Shown piece after piece: positions 30,663 through 41,558 of a DNA stretch of 64,000 bases (positions are counted from its first letter, which is position 1; every line of letters begins with the position of its first letter). This DNA comes from Bombyx mori (Eukaryota; Arthropoda; Insecta; Lepidoptera; Bombycidae): NCBI RefSeq assembly GCF_030269925.1, contig NC_085127.1, positions 14,639,501 through 14,703,500 of the forward strand, given 5' to 3'. The notes beneath the pieces are model-generated. The model saw nothing but the letters and a program-made list of their open reading frames with translations, did not search any database and was not told the origin of the DNA. The position numbers and the translations under genes are program-made.

Positions 30663-31730
30663 TTATTACATTTTCAGGCAAACAAGCATAACGCCCATTT
30701 AATTTTGAGGGTTCACCACTCCAGCATTTCGCTCAGTATTCCCTTTAAGCAATAAACCACATGTCTTGCGCTCAGGATCCATAAACATGAGCATTATACA
30801 TGATAATGATGATACATGAGCTCTGCTCCGACGCGGAAGGCACGATGGTAAAAATCATGATCAAAGATAGATAATACCTAACTGAAAGTTTTGACTTAAA
30901 AACATATTTTTTTCTGTTTTCCATCGGCAATGAAATATAGCATAACGGGTTTTTTTTTTGTAATACTTTTGGTCGTTGATATGAAACACAGGCCAATTTT
31001 ATGCCAAACATGATTCGTAATTCTTCTTCAACTTCTCTTTACAAAGCCTTGAAAAGAGGATTGGGTCTTGTAGATTATCTAGATATTTTGATATTCGATA
31101 AATATGCCGTAAATAAATTAAACATTTTTGTATACTCAATGCGAAATCGAATTTCGTATTTCGATTAAGAATCTTGCTTAAAAGTACGAAAGGAAAAGTC
31201 TTGTTAATTCAAATTCAAATATGTACCTATTCAAGTTGTGAAATACAGAATTACGCGAAACATTTCGGAGCCAACGTTTCCGTGCGTCTCTTTCTAGGTA
31301 CGTAATGCGCATAGAATAAAACTCCACAGACATGCCAACAGCTTTATTTAAAATCAGCGGGTTTATAAGACCAGTTCGTCTGTGTTAATAAGGCAAAGTA
31401 CTATGAGCAACGCATCTATGACTGTCTGTGCGAACTAATCGCTCGGGAGTCCCTGGTTACGCTGTCAATGTATGGTGTTCTTTTAAATTAGAAAATAAAA
31501 TAGTTTTTACCGGCTAAATTGTATCTAATTATGCACAACCTAACAGTATACAATTAACAAAACGATTTATCATCACAGTTATCGCACTATACGAATTTTC
31601 TACAAGCATTTCAAGCGCAATATAGAACCAATCATAGAAGCTATATAAAAATTCTGAAATTTTAAGTATTTCTTACTGGAGAATTACTGGATAATTTCAA
31701 CTATTTCTGTAATACATATTTTTAGTTGAA
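30663..31730. other. No gene seen
   Basis: About 1.1 kb of AT-rich sequence without recognised features. Confidence 0.35.
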
Positions 31731-31996
31731 CCTTTTTTTTTATTGCCCTTGTAGGCAGACGAGCATACTGCGCACCTCAAGGTGAGTGGTTACCGTCGCC
31801 CATGGACTTCAGCAATGCCAGGGGCAGAGCCAAGCCGCTGCCTGCCGCTTAATACTCTCCACATGCCTCGTTTGAAGAAGGACATGTCATAGCGCTCGGG
31901 AAACACCGTGGAGGGGAGCTCATTGTATAGCCGGATGGTACATAGCAAAAAAGATCTCTGGAAACGCACTGTGGATGGCCGCAGTGGCTCCAGGTA
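31731..31996 (-). mobile_element. CR1-like LINE 3' fragment
   Basis: T-run, tail and about 150 bp of the ORF end in reverse. A frame of 80 codons matches the LINE C-terminus (FQRSFLL...FFKRGMWRVLSGR) and is then replaced by other sequence. Confidence 0.9.
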
Positions 31997-31999
31997 AAA

Positions 32000-32135
32000 T
32001 GACCTCGATGGCCTCCGAACTGTGGATGGCAAGAGGTGGATGAGGAGAGCCGAATACCGGGCTCAGTGGTGTGGATTGGGAGAGGCCATACCAGCAGTGG
32101 ACGACTGTGGGCTGATGACGATGCTGTTATTATTA
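32000..32135 (+). mobile_element. RTE-like 3' end fragment
   Basis: Reads RWMRRAEYRAQWCGLGEAIP then AVDDCGLMTML, a decayed form of the RTE C-terminus also found at 52901-53029. It abuts the CR1-like tail. Confidence 0.5.
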
Positions 32136-32164
32136 GTTAACTACCACATTAAGCCTTTCAGTTT

Positions 32165-32378
32165 TCAACAACATGATGCATGTGACTAGATGTATGGAAA
32201 TGGTAATTCAAGATAGAGGGTGAAGAGGTCGACCAAAGTAGACATGGATGGAGTGTGTGAATCACCATATGAGAGAGAGAGAGGAGTGATAGTTAAGATG
32301 GCGGCTGATAGATGAGAATGGAATAGAAAAATCGGTGTGCCGACCCCAGCTAGTGGGATAAGGTGTAGACAAAAAAGA
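32165..32378 (+). mobile_element. LINE reverse-transcriptase C-terminal relic
   Basis: Frames give TRCMEMVIQDRG, GRPK and TWMECVNHHM, then TGVPTPASGIRC. Same family as 44695-44945, opposite strand. Confidence 0.6.
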
Positions 32379-32794
32379 AGAGTTTTCAACAACAAATACC
32401 TTAGTCGATTGCCAAATATTTCTACATTAATGTATTCTGTGTCAGTCCTCTTCCTCTCCGCACAAACGATGCGCCATCCCCTGACAATAACTCTTTGACG
32501 TGAAACGAAATATTTTCACGGGAATTCGACAAAAAGATTTCTTGATTCTCCCGTGAATCTAGTTACGAATGAAAAAAAAACGCAACGTCTTTTGAGTTGG
32601 AAAGATGTGAATGTACGTTCGCGTTGAAGTGCTAATAAATTGTATTCGACTTTACGAATTTTTTTTTCTCATATAAATTAATTGGAGGTTTTGACGCCAG
32701 AAACCGGTCCCTTTTTATCTGTCTCATTTTCTAGTTTCTATACGAATTTTACTTTGAGTAAATCCTGTTGGCAGTGGCAATATTTCGGTTTCTT
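32379..32794. other. No gene seen
   Basis: Nothing recognised. Confidence 0.3.
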
Positions 32795-32982
32795 TTATTT
32801 TTTTTGGAGCCCATAAACATCTACAACACCCACCTTGAGATATAAGTTCTAAGGTCTCAGGCATAGTTAGTTACAACGGCTACCCCACCCTTCAAACCGT
32901 AACGCATTACTGCTTCACGGCAGAAATAAGCAGGGTGGTGGTACCTACCCGCGCGGACTCACAAGAGGTCCTACCACCAGTG
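32795..32982 (-). mobile_element. Bm1 SINE, both ends truncated
   Basis: Reverse body from TTGGAGCCCATAAACATCTA to GGTCCTACCACCAGTG. The usual 3' tail is missing. Confidence 0.88.
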
Positions 32983-33035
32983 TGCAGCTACTGTCAATGT
33001 CTTTTTGATATGTTTGTTTGAATAAAGCGGCTTTA

Positions 33036-33345
33036 GCCTTAAACACGTCATTACGGATGCTCTCGATCTATTAACGGTGCTATTAGGCACCTCAAGCATC
33101 GGTCACTGTCCTCGCCGAGCCCGTCGCTTGGCTCGGCTCGGCGAGCAAATTAACCCATATACACAGCCCACTGAGTTTCTTGCCGGATCTTCTCAGTGGG
33201 TCGTGTTTCCGATCTGGTGGTAGATTCTGCGAAACACTGCCGTTGCTAGGGCCAGTGTTAGCAACACTCCCGGCTTGAGCCCTCACCTAGCTCGGTGAAT
33301 CTAGAATAAATAACCCCATGAGGTTACTAGAATAGGTAGGAGAAA
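33036..33345 (+). mobile_element. Jockey 3' tail
   Basis: TTAAACACGTCATTACGGAT to AATAGGTAGGAGAAAA matches 15921-16238 and the reverse of 53097-53410. Confidence 0.82.
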
Positions 33346-33379
33346 ACAAGCGGCTTCATTGTTTCTCATGTTAGAGTAT

Positions 33380-33749
33380 TTTTACGCGCTGGGGTTAGGG
33401 ATAAATAAAATTCTATTCAATTACAAGTTAGCACTGTATTTATCACTTAGAACACTTAAAACACTCACAAACACTTTAAAATTCTTAATTCACTTCTTCC
33501 GCTTCGCTTCCGATTGACGGTGATCCGTTTGCTGTTTCGCTTCGAGTAGTTCCGATTACTGACTGACTGTGTGCCATCTCTGCAATGCTTTTATAGCCGA
33601 TACCACATCTCTAGAATTATCGAGTATGTTCCTCACATTTCGAGTATTGTGTTTACGCTATCTGACAATAGATGGCGTTGTACTTCTCGAGCGCTCTAGA
33701 TCCTTCGATATTCATTCAACTATTCGGCGATAGATGGCGTTACTCTTAC
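33380..33749 (-). mobile_element. Solo LTR, copy 3 (one end lost)
   Basis: Same LTR as 13919. The outer end at 33380 reads TTTTACGCGCTGGGG, while the other stops at GCGTTACTCTTAC without the terminal CGGCGTAACA. Confidence 0.78.
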
Positions 33750-34253
33750 ATTATATAAGATCTTTTTTTAATTATTAATTATGAGCATGAAAGTTATGAA
33801 AATTACACAAATTTGGCTCTAGTTCACGCACCAAATCCTGGAATAAAATAATGTGAGAGTAAGAAGCTGTACTTCTCAATTATTTTTATAAATTTCAGAT
33901 CAATAACAATAACGATGTAATAGTTTCGATTTATAAATAACCATTCTCACTCTGAGATGCAGTTTGTGCCTTTCGTGGATTATCCGGGGCTGTATTGCGG
34001 GATTCAGTAGATGTTTTTTTAAGTATACTCATCAAATTTCTCGGTAAAGTTAAGGTAATGCGGACGGCATTACCTTTATATCGTTATGTGTTTCCAATAC
34101 TCTGCTCCTCAATTAGGGGTGAGTTCTGCCTGTGATGTGGCCAATCAATAATGTGCTATTTACCAGTGTTCATTAAATCTAGTTTTCTGAAGTTCAGATA
34201 AATACGGTTCCAAGAAAGAAAAAAATGCCGTATATATCCGAAAATAAATTCAG
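33750..34253. other. No gene seen
   Basis: AT-rich sequence up to candidate exon B. Confidence 0.3.
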
Positions 34254-34370
34254 TATGGCGGCCACTTCCGGTTCCGGTGATTTCTCGGCGGAAGCGAGAC
34301 CTCGGGAGATGAATACGGTCCTACAAGCGACGGAAACGATTGCCGTCGCTACGCACTTACAAAATACTAG
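34254..34370 (+). CDS. Candidate exon B of an unidentified gene
   Basis: A GC-rich, codon-like segment in AT-rich surroundings. It reads MAATSGSGDFSAEARPREMN and then TVLQATETIAVATHLQNT, ending ACTAG|GTATTT, a good donor. The upstream border TTCAG|TATGG is a possible acceptor without a strong pyrimidine tract. Alternatively this is a first exon with the start at 34225 or 34255. Length 117 bp, entering and leaving in the same phase as candidate exons A and C. No family is recognised. Low-complexity Ala/Ser/Glu content suggests a flexible region. Confidence 0.4.
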
Positions 34371-35335
34371 GTATTTACTCGAATGCTGCTCTTTGGCCGG
34401 CTGGATTCGTACTTAATTGTAAATATATTTTTCCATTATAATCAAAAATAACGTTTATCGTGTAATAAAAACGAAGTCCACAGAATTTATGAATTTTCGG
34501 TTCGTAATTTTCTTATAATTATTTAGGTAACAACATCGTTCATTTTAAATTTGCTTAGTTTTCAGAAGAGACAAAGAAAAAACTGAATATCTTCTAAGGA
34601 TTTTGTCAGATCTAGCTTCTGAAGGTAAATTACACATTATATTAGATATTCATGGATTCTTTATATAGGTATATCTGACAAAATTCTTAGAATCCATTTA
34701 GTATTTTATCTCTGTTCTTCAGAAAAAGGAAATGTGAATTGTTGCGATGTTGTTATTTAAGAGAAAATTTAATGTTAGTCAATAATTTTATTTATTTCCG
34801 TCGCGAAGAAACAATGTCTTCCAGTTTGAAGAGTGAAGTTTTCGTCCCCAAATCATTTTCAAGACGAGTCGCGACATTCACGCTGTGATATCTATAGACT
34901 AGTGCTCGTCGGGCCACGTGTAGATACATAAGACTGCCTCAATCATTCAAGATCCACAAATAAAATAATTTTGTACAATAACAATACGGGACGGTATTGT
35001 AATATGATTCAATACAAAGATGATTAATACGACGTCCGTGAGCGAAATACATTGGCTCAGTGATTAATTACCCGAATCACTAGTAGCGAGGCTCGCGATT
35101 CAATACGTTGCTAGTTCTTGAGATTTTGGCCTCTAGAACAGCGATTTGTTTTCATTATAATCTGATGGAAGCGATTGATAGTTCAGGGGCATAAGCGGGT
35201 AAAGGAATCTAGAGTGAGCTGTGAACTAGTGCGGATAATTAAAAAAAAATTATGAGTTTGAAAGTGAGACTTTTTCTGTTTTATCTAGTTTCACAGATAC
35301 GAACCATTCCAGATCTTGTGGACCAAAAAGTAAAG
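34371..35335. other. No gene seen
   Basis: A possible very old Bm1 scrap at about 34855-34925. The rest is AT-rich. Confidence 0.3.
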
Positions 35336-35672
35336 AGTCGATGTCGCCCAAAACACGTCATTTCGGATCCTCCCGATCCACTAACGGGCTTTTTAGGTAC
35401 CCGAAGCACTGGTTATCGTTCTCGTCAAACCCGTCGCTTGCGACGAAGGGCTCGGCGGGTAAATTAACCCACAGACACAGTCCACTGAGTTTCTCGCCGG
35501 ATCTTCTCAGTAGGTCGCGTTTCCGATCGGTAGTAGATTCTGCGAAACTTTGCTCTGCTAGGGTTAGTAACATCGTCAGCAACGTCGTCAGGTTTAGGCC
35601 CCGTAAGGTCACTTACTTGTTAAGGTTACGCTGAATTGGTCTCTCAAGACCATCAGCTTAGGTAGCAAAAAG
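35336..35672 (+). mobile_element. Jockey 3' fragment
   Basis: GTCGATGTCGCCCAAAACAC through GCTTAGGTAGCAAAAAG. It extends slightly further into the ORF2 end (RRPKHVISDPPD in frame) than the copies at 15921 and 33036. Confidence 0.87.
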
Positions 35673-35756
35673 GATACGAATAAAATGGACGACTGGTTAG
35701 CTCACCGGTAGAAAGTGCCACGCCAGGTGTACAAATAGAACGGCATGTCATAACGC

Positions 35757-36003
35757 TTTTTTTTTATTGCTTAGATGATTGGACGAGCTCACAGCCCACC
35801 TGGTGTCAAGTGGTTACTGGAGCCCATAGACATCTACAACGTAAATGCGCCACCCATCTTGAAACATAAGTTCTAAGGTCTCAAGTATAGTTACAACGGC
35901 TGTCCTCCCTTCAAACCGAAACGCATTACTGCTTCACGGCAGAAATAGGCAAGATGGTGGTACCTACCCGCGCGGACTCACAAGAGGTCCTACCACCAGT
36001 AAA
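35757..36003 (-). mobile_element. Bm1 SINE, head missing
   Basis: T-run, TTGCTTAGATGATTGGACGA to GGTCCTACCACCAGTAAA. Confidence 0.93.
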
Positions 36004-36950
36004 GCATAAGAAATCTCATTCATCAACCGCGTCGTCTTACGATGGATCGAAATTTAATTAAATTAAATTACCGCACTCTTCTTTGTATAAAATGAGAGAA
36101 TTGAAGGCGAGATAGGATTATGAATAGTTTCTAATCACGCTATATCGCTTTCTTAATGGCTCCATCACAATATATAGTCCACGTAAAACACGGCTGATCT
36201 TAATTCCGCTTAGATTGAACGCCGACGGATTTCACACGTGAGCTGCGTACGTGAGAGTGCCCGCACAGGATATGTTCACAACAGTCGGTGTGTATCCTGA
36301 ATGAAACTCAGTTCCTACCTGATTAAAAATTAAAAACTTGGCGACTCCCTTATTCCTTATAAGGTATTGGAAACGACAAAAATAATAAATGAAAATTATA
36401 AACGTGTTCGCCACTCGCGAAAATCGAAGCGAAAAGACCCTTTTTATTAATATTTAGTAATGAAATAATTTTAGATTATACAAATAAATGATTTCCTCTC
36501 TGAAGAGTAGGGCAGTGGTTACTCCGTCTTCTAGAAATTCCGGTTAATGTTTATCACAAGGTGATTCGAGCCAGAATTCTTTTTTCCTGGTTTCTTCTTT
36601 TATTTATTCATTTATTTACCTTTAAACTCCTTTGTATTTTATTACACTACAATTTGATGGAAGAAAACACCCGTATTATTTAAGCTCGTTTTTATTCTTT
36701 TCATATACGTTTTTTCTCTGTTCACAGTAGTACATATGGTCAATGTCTCAATTGCGTGGTGTTACAGTGGTATGGAAAGTCGGCCTCAACAGTAAAGCTT
36801 TGCGGAGACCTGACTTCACGGTTCTTGATAAAGTGAAAATGTGGAAATGGTGTGTGGCAACTAGGATATCCTAACGCGAATGCCGCCCCCCCGCCTTGAG
36901 ACATGAAGTCTAGGTCTCAATTGCATTGTAATCTTATGTTCCAATTTTTT
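36004..36950. other. No gene seen
   Basis: A decayed Bm1 scrap at about 36868-36930 (CCGCCTTGAGACATGAAGTC). Otherwise AT-rich. Confidence 0.3.
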
Positions 36951-37077
36951 TAATTTTTTTTTTGCTTAGATGGATGGACGAGCTCACAGCCCACCTGGTG
37001 TTAAGTGGTTACTGGAACCCATAGACATCTACAACGTTAATGCGCCATCCACCTTGAGATATAAGTTCTAAGATCTA
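36951..37077 (-). mobile_element. Bm1 SINE 3' half
   Basis: TTTTTTTTGCTTAGATGGAT to GATATAAGTTCTAAGATCT. Confidence 0.9.
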
Positions 37078-37342
37078 TAGTACCTATAGTATCCAGTATA
37101 GTATCCATATATAAGAAATATAATATGGAATGTATCGAGTGTAACTTCTGCTTTTCTGTCTACACTGTATTGTACGATAGATTTATGGCGTTCGTGCGAT
37201 CCAAGCGTTTATTCATACAGAAAAAGATCGTAATGAAATTCTATTGAAATGCACGTGTGTTTTATTTCAATTACCATTTTTATTACGTTTATTGTGTTAT
37301 ATACGTATTTTTTAATAAATTTTTTAAGACTATTTATTATAA

Positions 37343-37844
37343 CTAGCGGTCTTCCGGTAGTCGAAATTCGAGATTGCAATTATAAGTTTGACACTATTAT
37401 GATTCTATTGTCAAAAACTATTATACTTCTTTAATCACAGATTTCGCCAAGGGTACACTTTAAACAAATATAAAGACACAATATGTAATCTATTCTCAAT
37501 TTGACCTGAGACTTTAAGCAATAAGAAAAGTTTGACGATAAACAAATAGTATACATGCGTGTGTGTATCAAATACATGATAGCGTGTGTTATGTTTTTGG
37601 AACGAAGTTCCTTTTGGGACGATGCGGAGGGGTACCCTAACCGGGAAAAAACGTCCGTAACGTAAGATTTTTATTAGTAAAGCACACAGTGTACGACTTA
37701 ACTTTGTAATAAAGTAACAAATAACATGTTTTTTTTTCATTCATTTACCACGACCTCAGAGCATGGAATATTTCATACTTCTCCGTCCGCCCAATTTTCG
37801 TAAAAAGGGGTCCAAAGTTTTTGCTTCTCGTATTAATATATAGA
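37343..37844 (-). mobile_element. Non-autonomous Helitron, family 2, copy A
   Basis: Minus-strand 5' end TCTATATATTAATACG follows A, and the 3' end GAAGACCGCTAG precedes T, fitting Helitron TC...CTAG ends and A|T insertion. It contains an extra block (37602-37672) also seen at 25977-26062. No Rep/helicase ORF. Confidence 0.75.
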
Positions 37845-37939
37845 TATATAACGTAAACTAAATTATGGTCGAACAATCAATGGCTGGAAAAACATACATT
37901 TTTTTTATCGTAATGACAATATAGTTTCTATGTTTGAAG

Positions 37940-38373
37940 TCGTTGTGGCCTAAAGGATAAGACGTCCGGTGCATTCGTATGTAGCGATGCACCGGTGTTC
38001 GAATCCCACAGGCGGATACCAATTTTTGTATTGAAATACGTACTCAACAAATGTTCACGATTGACTTCCACGGTGAAGGAATAACATCGTGTAATAAAAA
38101 TGAAACCCGCAAAATTATAACTTGCGTAATCACTGGTGGTAGGACCTCTTGGGAGTCCGCACGGGTAGGTACCACCACCCCCCCCGCCTATTTCCGCCGT
38201 GAAGCAGTAATGCGTTTCGGTTCGAAGGGTGGGGTAGCCGTTGTAACTATACTGAGATCTTAGAACTTATATCTCGAGGTGGGTGGCGCATTTACGTTGT
38301 AGATGTCTATGGGCTCCAGTAACCACTTAACACCAGGTGGGCTGTGAGCTCGTCCGTCCATCTAAGCAAAAAA
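37940..38373 (+). mobile_element. Bm1 SINE, full length
   Basis: Head GTTGTGGCCTAAAGGATAAG with both promoter boxes, body with a C-run expansion near 38176, and tail TCTAAGCAAAAAAAAA. Confidence 0.94.
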
Positions 38374-38667
38374 AAAATTTTTAAATGATATATTTTATTT
38401 ACATTTGCGCTGACAAACTTTCGGACCATCTGGTTCTGAGTAGTTCTAGAACTATGTTATTGAAGTTTCATTGTGCAACTACTGTCGAGCTTTCGATTGC
38501 TTCGCAGTACATAATATAGATGTAACCTCTATATTATGATTCATGACATAAATCTTAAAAGATAATATGTTATAAAGGTGACATAAATGATAATTTGAAT
38601 ATTGGAACCTCAAATATTAAGTGTATAATCTATGGTTGAAACATTAGAAGAAGGAACATTAGAAATA

Positions 38668-39089
38668 CTAGAGGTCCCGCAGTAGTCGAAATTCGACTAT
38701 AATTAATTGGAATTGTAAGTTTGTACACTATTATGATTGTATTTTATACTTCTATAATCACAAATTTCGCCAAGGCTACACTATAAAAATATTAACAAAG
38801 GCAAACAGTATTTAATCTGTTCTCAATTTGACAACAGACGTCAAGAACAAAAGTTTGACAATAAATAGTATGCATGCGTGTGTGCGTCAAATACACGGTA
38901 TGTAGTGTGTGTAATGTTTTCTTTATTGATTTAATGTATCTTTTATGCATTATTTAAAAAAAATATTAGCATTGTGCACTTCTTCTTTGTATTCTCTATA
39001 ATTGTGGAAAATTTCATACTCCTCCGTCCGCGCAATTTTCGTAAAAAGGGATACATACAAAGTTTTTGCTTCACGTATTAATATATAGA
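38668..39089 (-). mobile_element. Non-autonomous Helitron, family 2, copy B
   Basis: Same ends as copy A (TCTATATATTAATACG and CTAG), same orientation, 0.8 kb apart, with different interior indels. No coding capacity. Confidence 0.75.
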
Positions 39090-39241
39090 TTAAAACATTT
39101 TTGAATATTGAAATATAAAAAAAATATAAAAACTGGTGAAGCAATAGTGTACGGTTTGTACATATTGAATACGTTGACACACCGTGCGTCGTTATTGTGG
39201 TGTCAAATTATTTTATTATATTCTTGGCGCAATGCACTTAG

Positions 39242-39401
39242 CAACACGCTCTCATTAAGACGTTACCATCTGTGCTTAACCAATATAATAAAGGTGCTCA
39301 AACAACATACTAACTCTTTGGAGCTCTACAAACTTCCCCTTGAACCCCAACAAATAGCTTTGAATAGCTCACTTTATAGAGCGACTCAATTAGTGCTATA
39401 G
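39242..39401 (+). CDS. Candidate terminal exon C of an unidentified gene
   Basis: After a T/A-rich tract and CACTTAG the frame reads NTLSLRRYHLCLTNIIKVLK, then QHTNSLELYKLPLEPQQIAL and stops TAG at 39399. An AATAAAATAAT poly(A)-like signal follows at about 39434. The entering phase needs two bases, which candidate exon B would supply. The open frame extends further upstream (from 39108), so it could also be a chance ORF. No family is recognised. Confidence 0.3.
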
Positions 39402-39671
39402 TTTTACTATTCTAAACTTTATTTTGTTGTGAATAAAATAATACATTATAAAATAACATTTCTATGAGCAGATGCATCGCGAGTGAATGTCGCCGAGAAC
39501 CTTGAGTTATGAGGTGGAACCACAATAGTACTGTAATGTGATTATCCTACCGTTGAGGTGGAATGATTTGCCGCAGAAATAAGTATTGCAATGCTCACAC
39601 GAAAGTGTATTATCGTATCATAACATAAGCACTACTATAAGAAAATGTGAGGAAGCAAGAACCTTTTTTTT
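39402..39671. other. No gene seen
   Basis: AT-rich; would hold the 3' UTR if exon C is real. Confidence 0.25.
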
Positions 39672-39897
39672 AATATTTTTTTATTGCTTAGATTGATGGA
39701 CGAGCTCACAGCCCACCTGGTGTTAAGTGGTTACTGGAGCCCATAGACATTTTCAACGTAAATGCCGCCACCCACCTTGAGTATCAGTTCTAAGGTCTCA
39801 ATGTAGTTACAACAGCTGCCCCACCCTTCAAACCGAAAAGCATTGCTGTTTCATGGCAGAAATTGCCAGAAATAGGCAGGGCGGTGGTACTTCTGGA
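39672..39897 (-). mobile_element. Bm1 SINE, 5'-truncated
   Basis: TTATTGCTTAGATTGATGGA to GGCAGGGCGGTGGTACTT. It contains a small duplication of the CAGAAAT block near 39860. Confidence 0.88.
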
Positions 39898-40387
39898 AGG
39901 CGTTAAAAAATGGGAACATGGGAACTATTATTTCTGCTTTGGACAACAAAGCGAAACAGTACTGACGTAGTATCGGTTAGACCTTGACACCTCGCGTTAA
40001 TGATATGGAAAGTTTTGTCCTTTATTTTTCGAAGATCGATTGGTAGTCGCGAGTTTATCCACGCTGACCGCAGTCACATATGATGGACGATCTCATTCTT
40101 AGTCCAGGAGGTGGCCATGTTTATGCAACGCGAGAAAGGACTGCGGCTGCGTTGCGTTTAAAAAATTCTTACCAATATCAACTAAATGTATTGCATTAAG
40201 GGTGTCCTGCTCCTTAATTGTACGATTGCATTGTTGCAGGAATAAGCAGGATGGTGGTACCTATCCAGGTGGGTTTGCAATACGTTCTATTGTCAGCACG
40301 TAGCCACGTAAATTATTCCTATGTCGTGAAAGTCGTATGAGAACAAGTTCTGTATAGGTACATGTTCTTACTTCTTTTCTCCCATTT
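39898..40387. other. No gene seen; old Bm1 scrap
   Basis: 40235-40300 (GGAATAAGCAGGATGGTGGT) resembles reverse Bm1. The rest is unrecognised. Confidence 0.3.
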
Positions 40388-40620
40388 TTTAACTGGTGGT
40401 AGGACCTCTTGTGAGTCCGCGCGGGTAGGTATCACCACCTTGCTTATTTCTGCCGTGAAGCAGTAATGCGTTTCGGTTTGAAGGGTGGGGCAGCCGTTGT
40501 AACTATACTTTTTTTTTTTTTTTTTTTATTGCTTAGATGTGGACCTTAGAACTTATATCTCAAGGTGGGTGGCGCATTTACGTTGTAGATGTCTATGGGC
40601 TCCAGTAACCACTTAACACC
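40388..40620 (+). mobile_element. Bm1 SINE split by another Bm1 tail
   Basis: Body from ACTGGTGGTAGGACCTCTTG, broken after ACTATAC by 40510-40541, resuming ACCTTAGAACTTATATC and ending at CACTTAACACC without its tail. Confidence 0.9.
40510..40541 (-). mobile_element. Ultra-short Bm1 3' end insertion
   Basis: A T-run of about 19 followed by ATTGCTTAGATGTG, the reverse of the Bm1 terminus. Only about 13 bp of SINE plus tail was inserted. Confidence 0.75.
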
Positions 40621-41558
40621 TGCATCGTCTGTCAGCTTATCTATTAACTGTAACGATAAAATAGTAACATTGCTGTTTCCTAGACTCGCTCCATACAATT
40701 CTCTCGTTTGATTGATGCGTACATTCGTTCAACGTCGCGCGGTGTTCAACCACTAAGTTCTGATAAGACTGAAGACAGGATATTTCTCCCTTGTGGCCTA
40801 TTCAAACATATTGTCATAGTCCAATATTGTGCCTTGGCTTCATGAAATATATTAAAGTCTACTACATTTATAAACTGAGTTCTTCTTACGAATTTGTTGC
40901 GAACGAAGAAGTATCGCAAAGACTTAGTTTGAAACTACAAGTCCTTAAGACAGGCAAGAATCAAAAGTTGGAGCTTCTAGGGCATGTTGGTAGGAGGCAG
41001 CGGTTTGACTGTCTCTCTGGCATTTCTAATGTTCTTAAACGACGGCGACTGACTACAATAGGAATAAATAAAATAGTGGTGAGTTTATGATAGTAATTAA
41101 TAGATTGAATAATAGATAGGATTGAGAAGAAGGTGCTTTGAAACAACAGCTATTGCACTATTCGAAGCAGAACGCGTAATTGCTTCGTGTTTTTTTATCT
41201 AGAAAGTTACATCAACAAAGTTAGCTAATGCAAAATAATAAAATATGGTTCCCATTTGTTGGTCTTATAGCAAAGATAGATCGGATAGAATGGGCATTGA
41301 TACCAAGCCGCGTAGCCCAACAACAAGTCTCGCCACGAGTGAGGACATGACGATATGGCGTTAGATCGAAACTTCTCGAAACTCCATCGATATTAGAATT
41401 TGGATCACCGTCTGCACCTAAATACACTAAAAAGGGTTTCAAATTGCGGAGTAACTTGAAGATGCATAATATGGCTGTCGAGCGGGCTGTCCGTGAGTTC
41501 ATCTAACCGGTTAGAAGAAACTGAGCAATGTGAGCAAGCTATTTTGTTGTTCTTTCTA
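40621..41558. other. No gene recognised; possible old LINE tail
   Basis: 40985-41070 (GGTAGGAGGCAGCGGTTTGA) is a decayed CR1-like tail on the + strand. A 93-codon minus-strand frame (41221-41502) has no motif I know. Confidence 0.3.
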
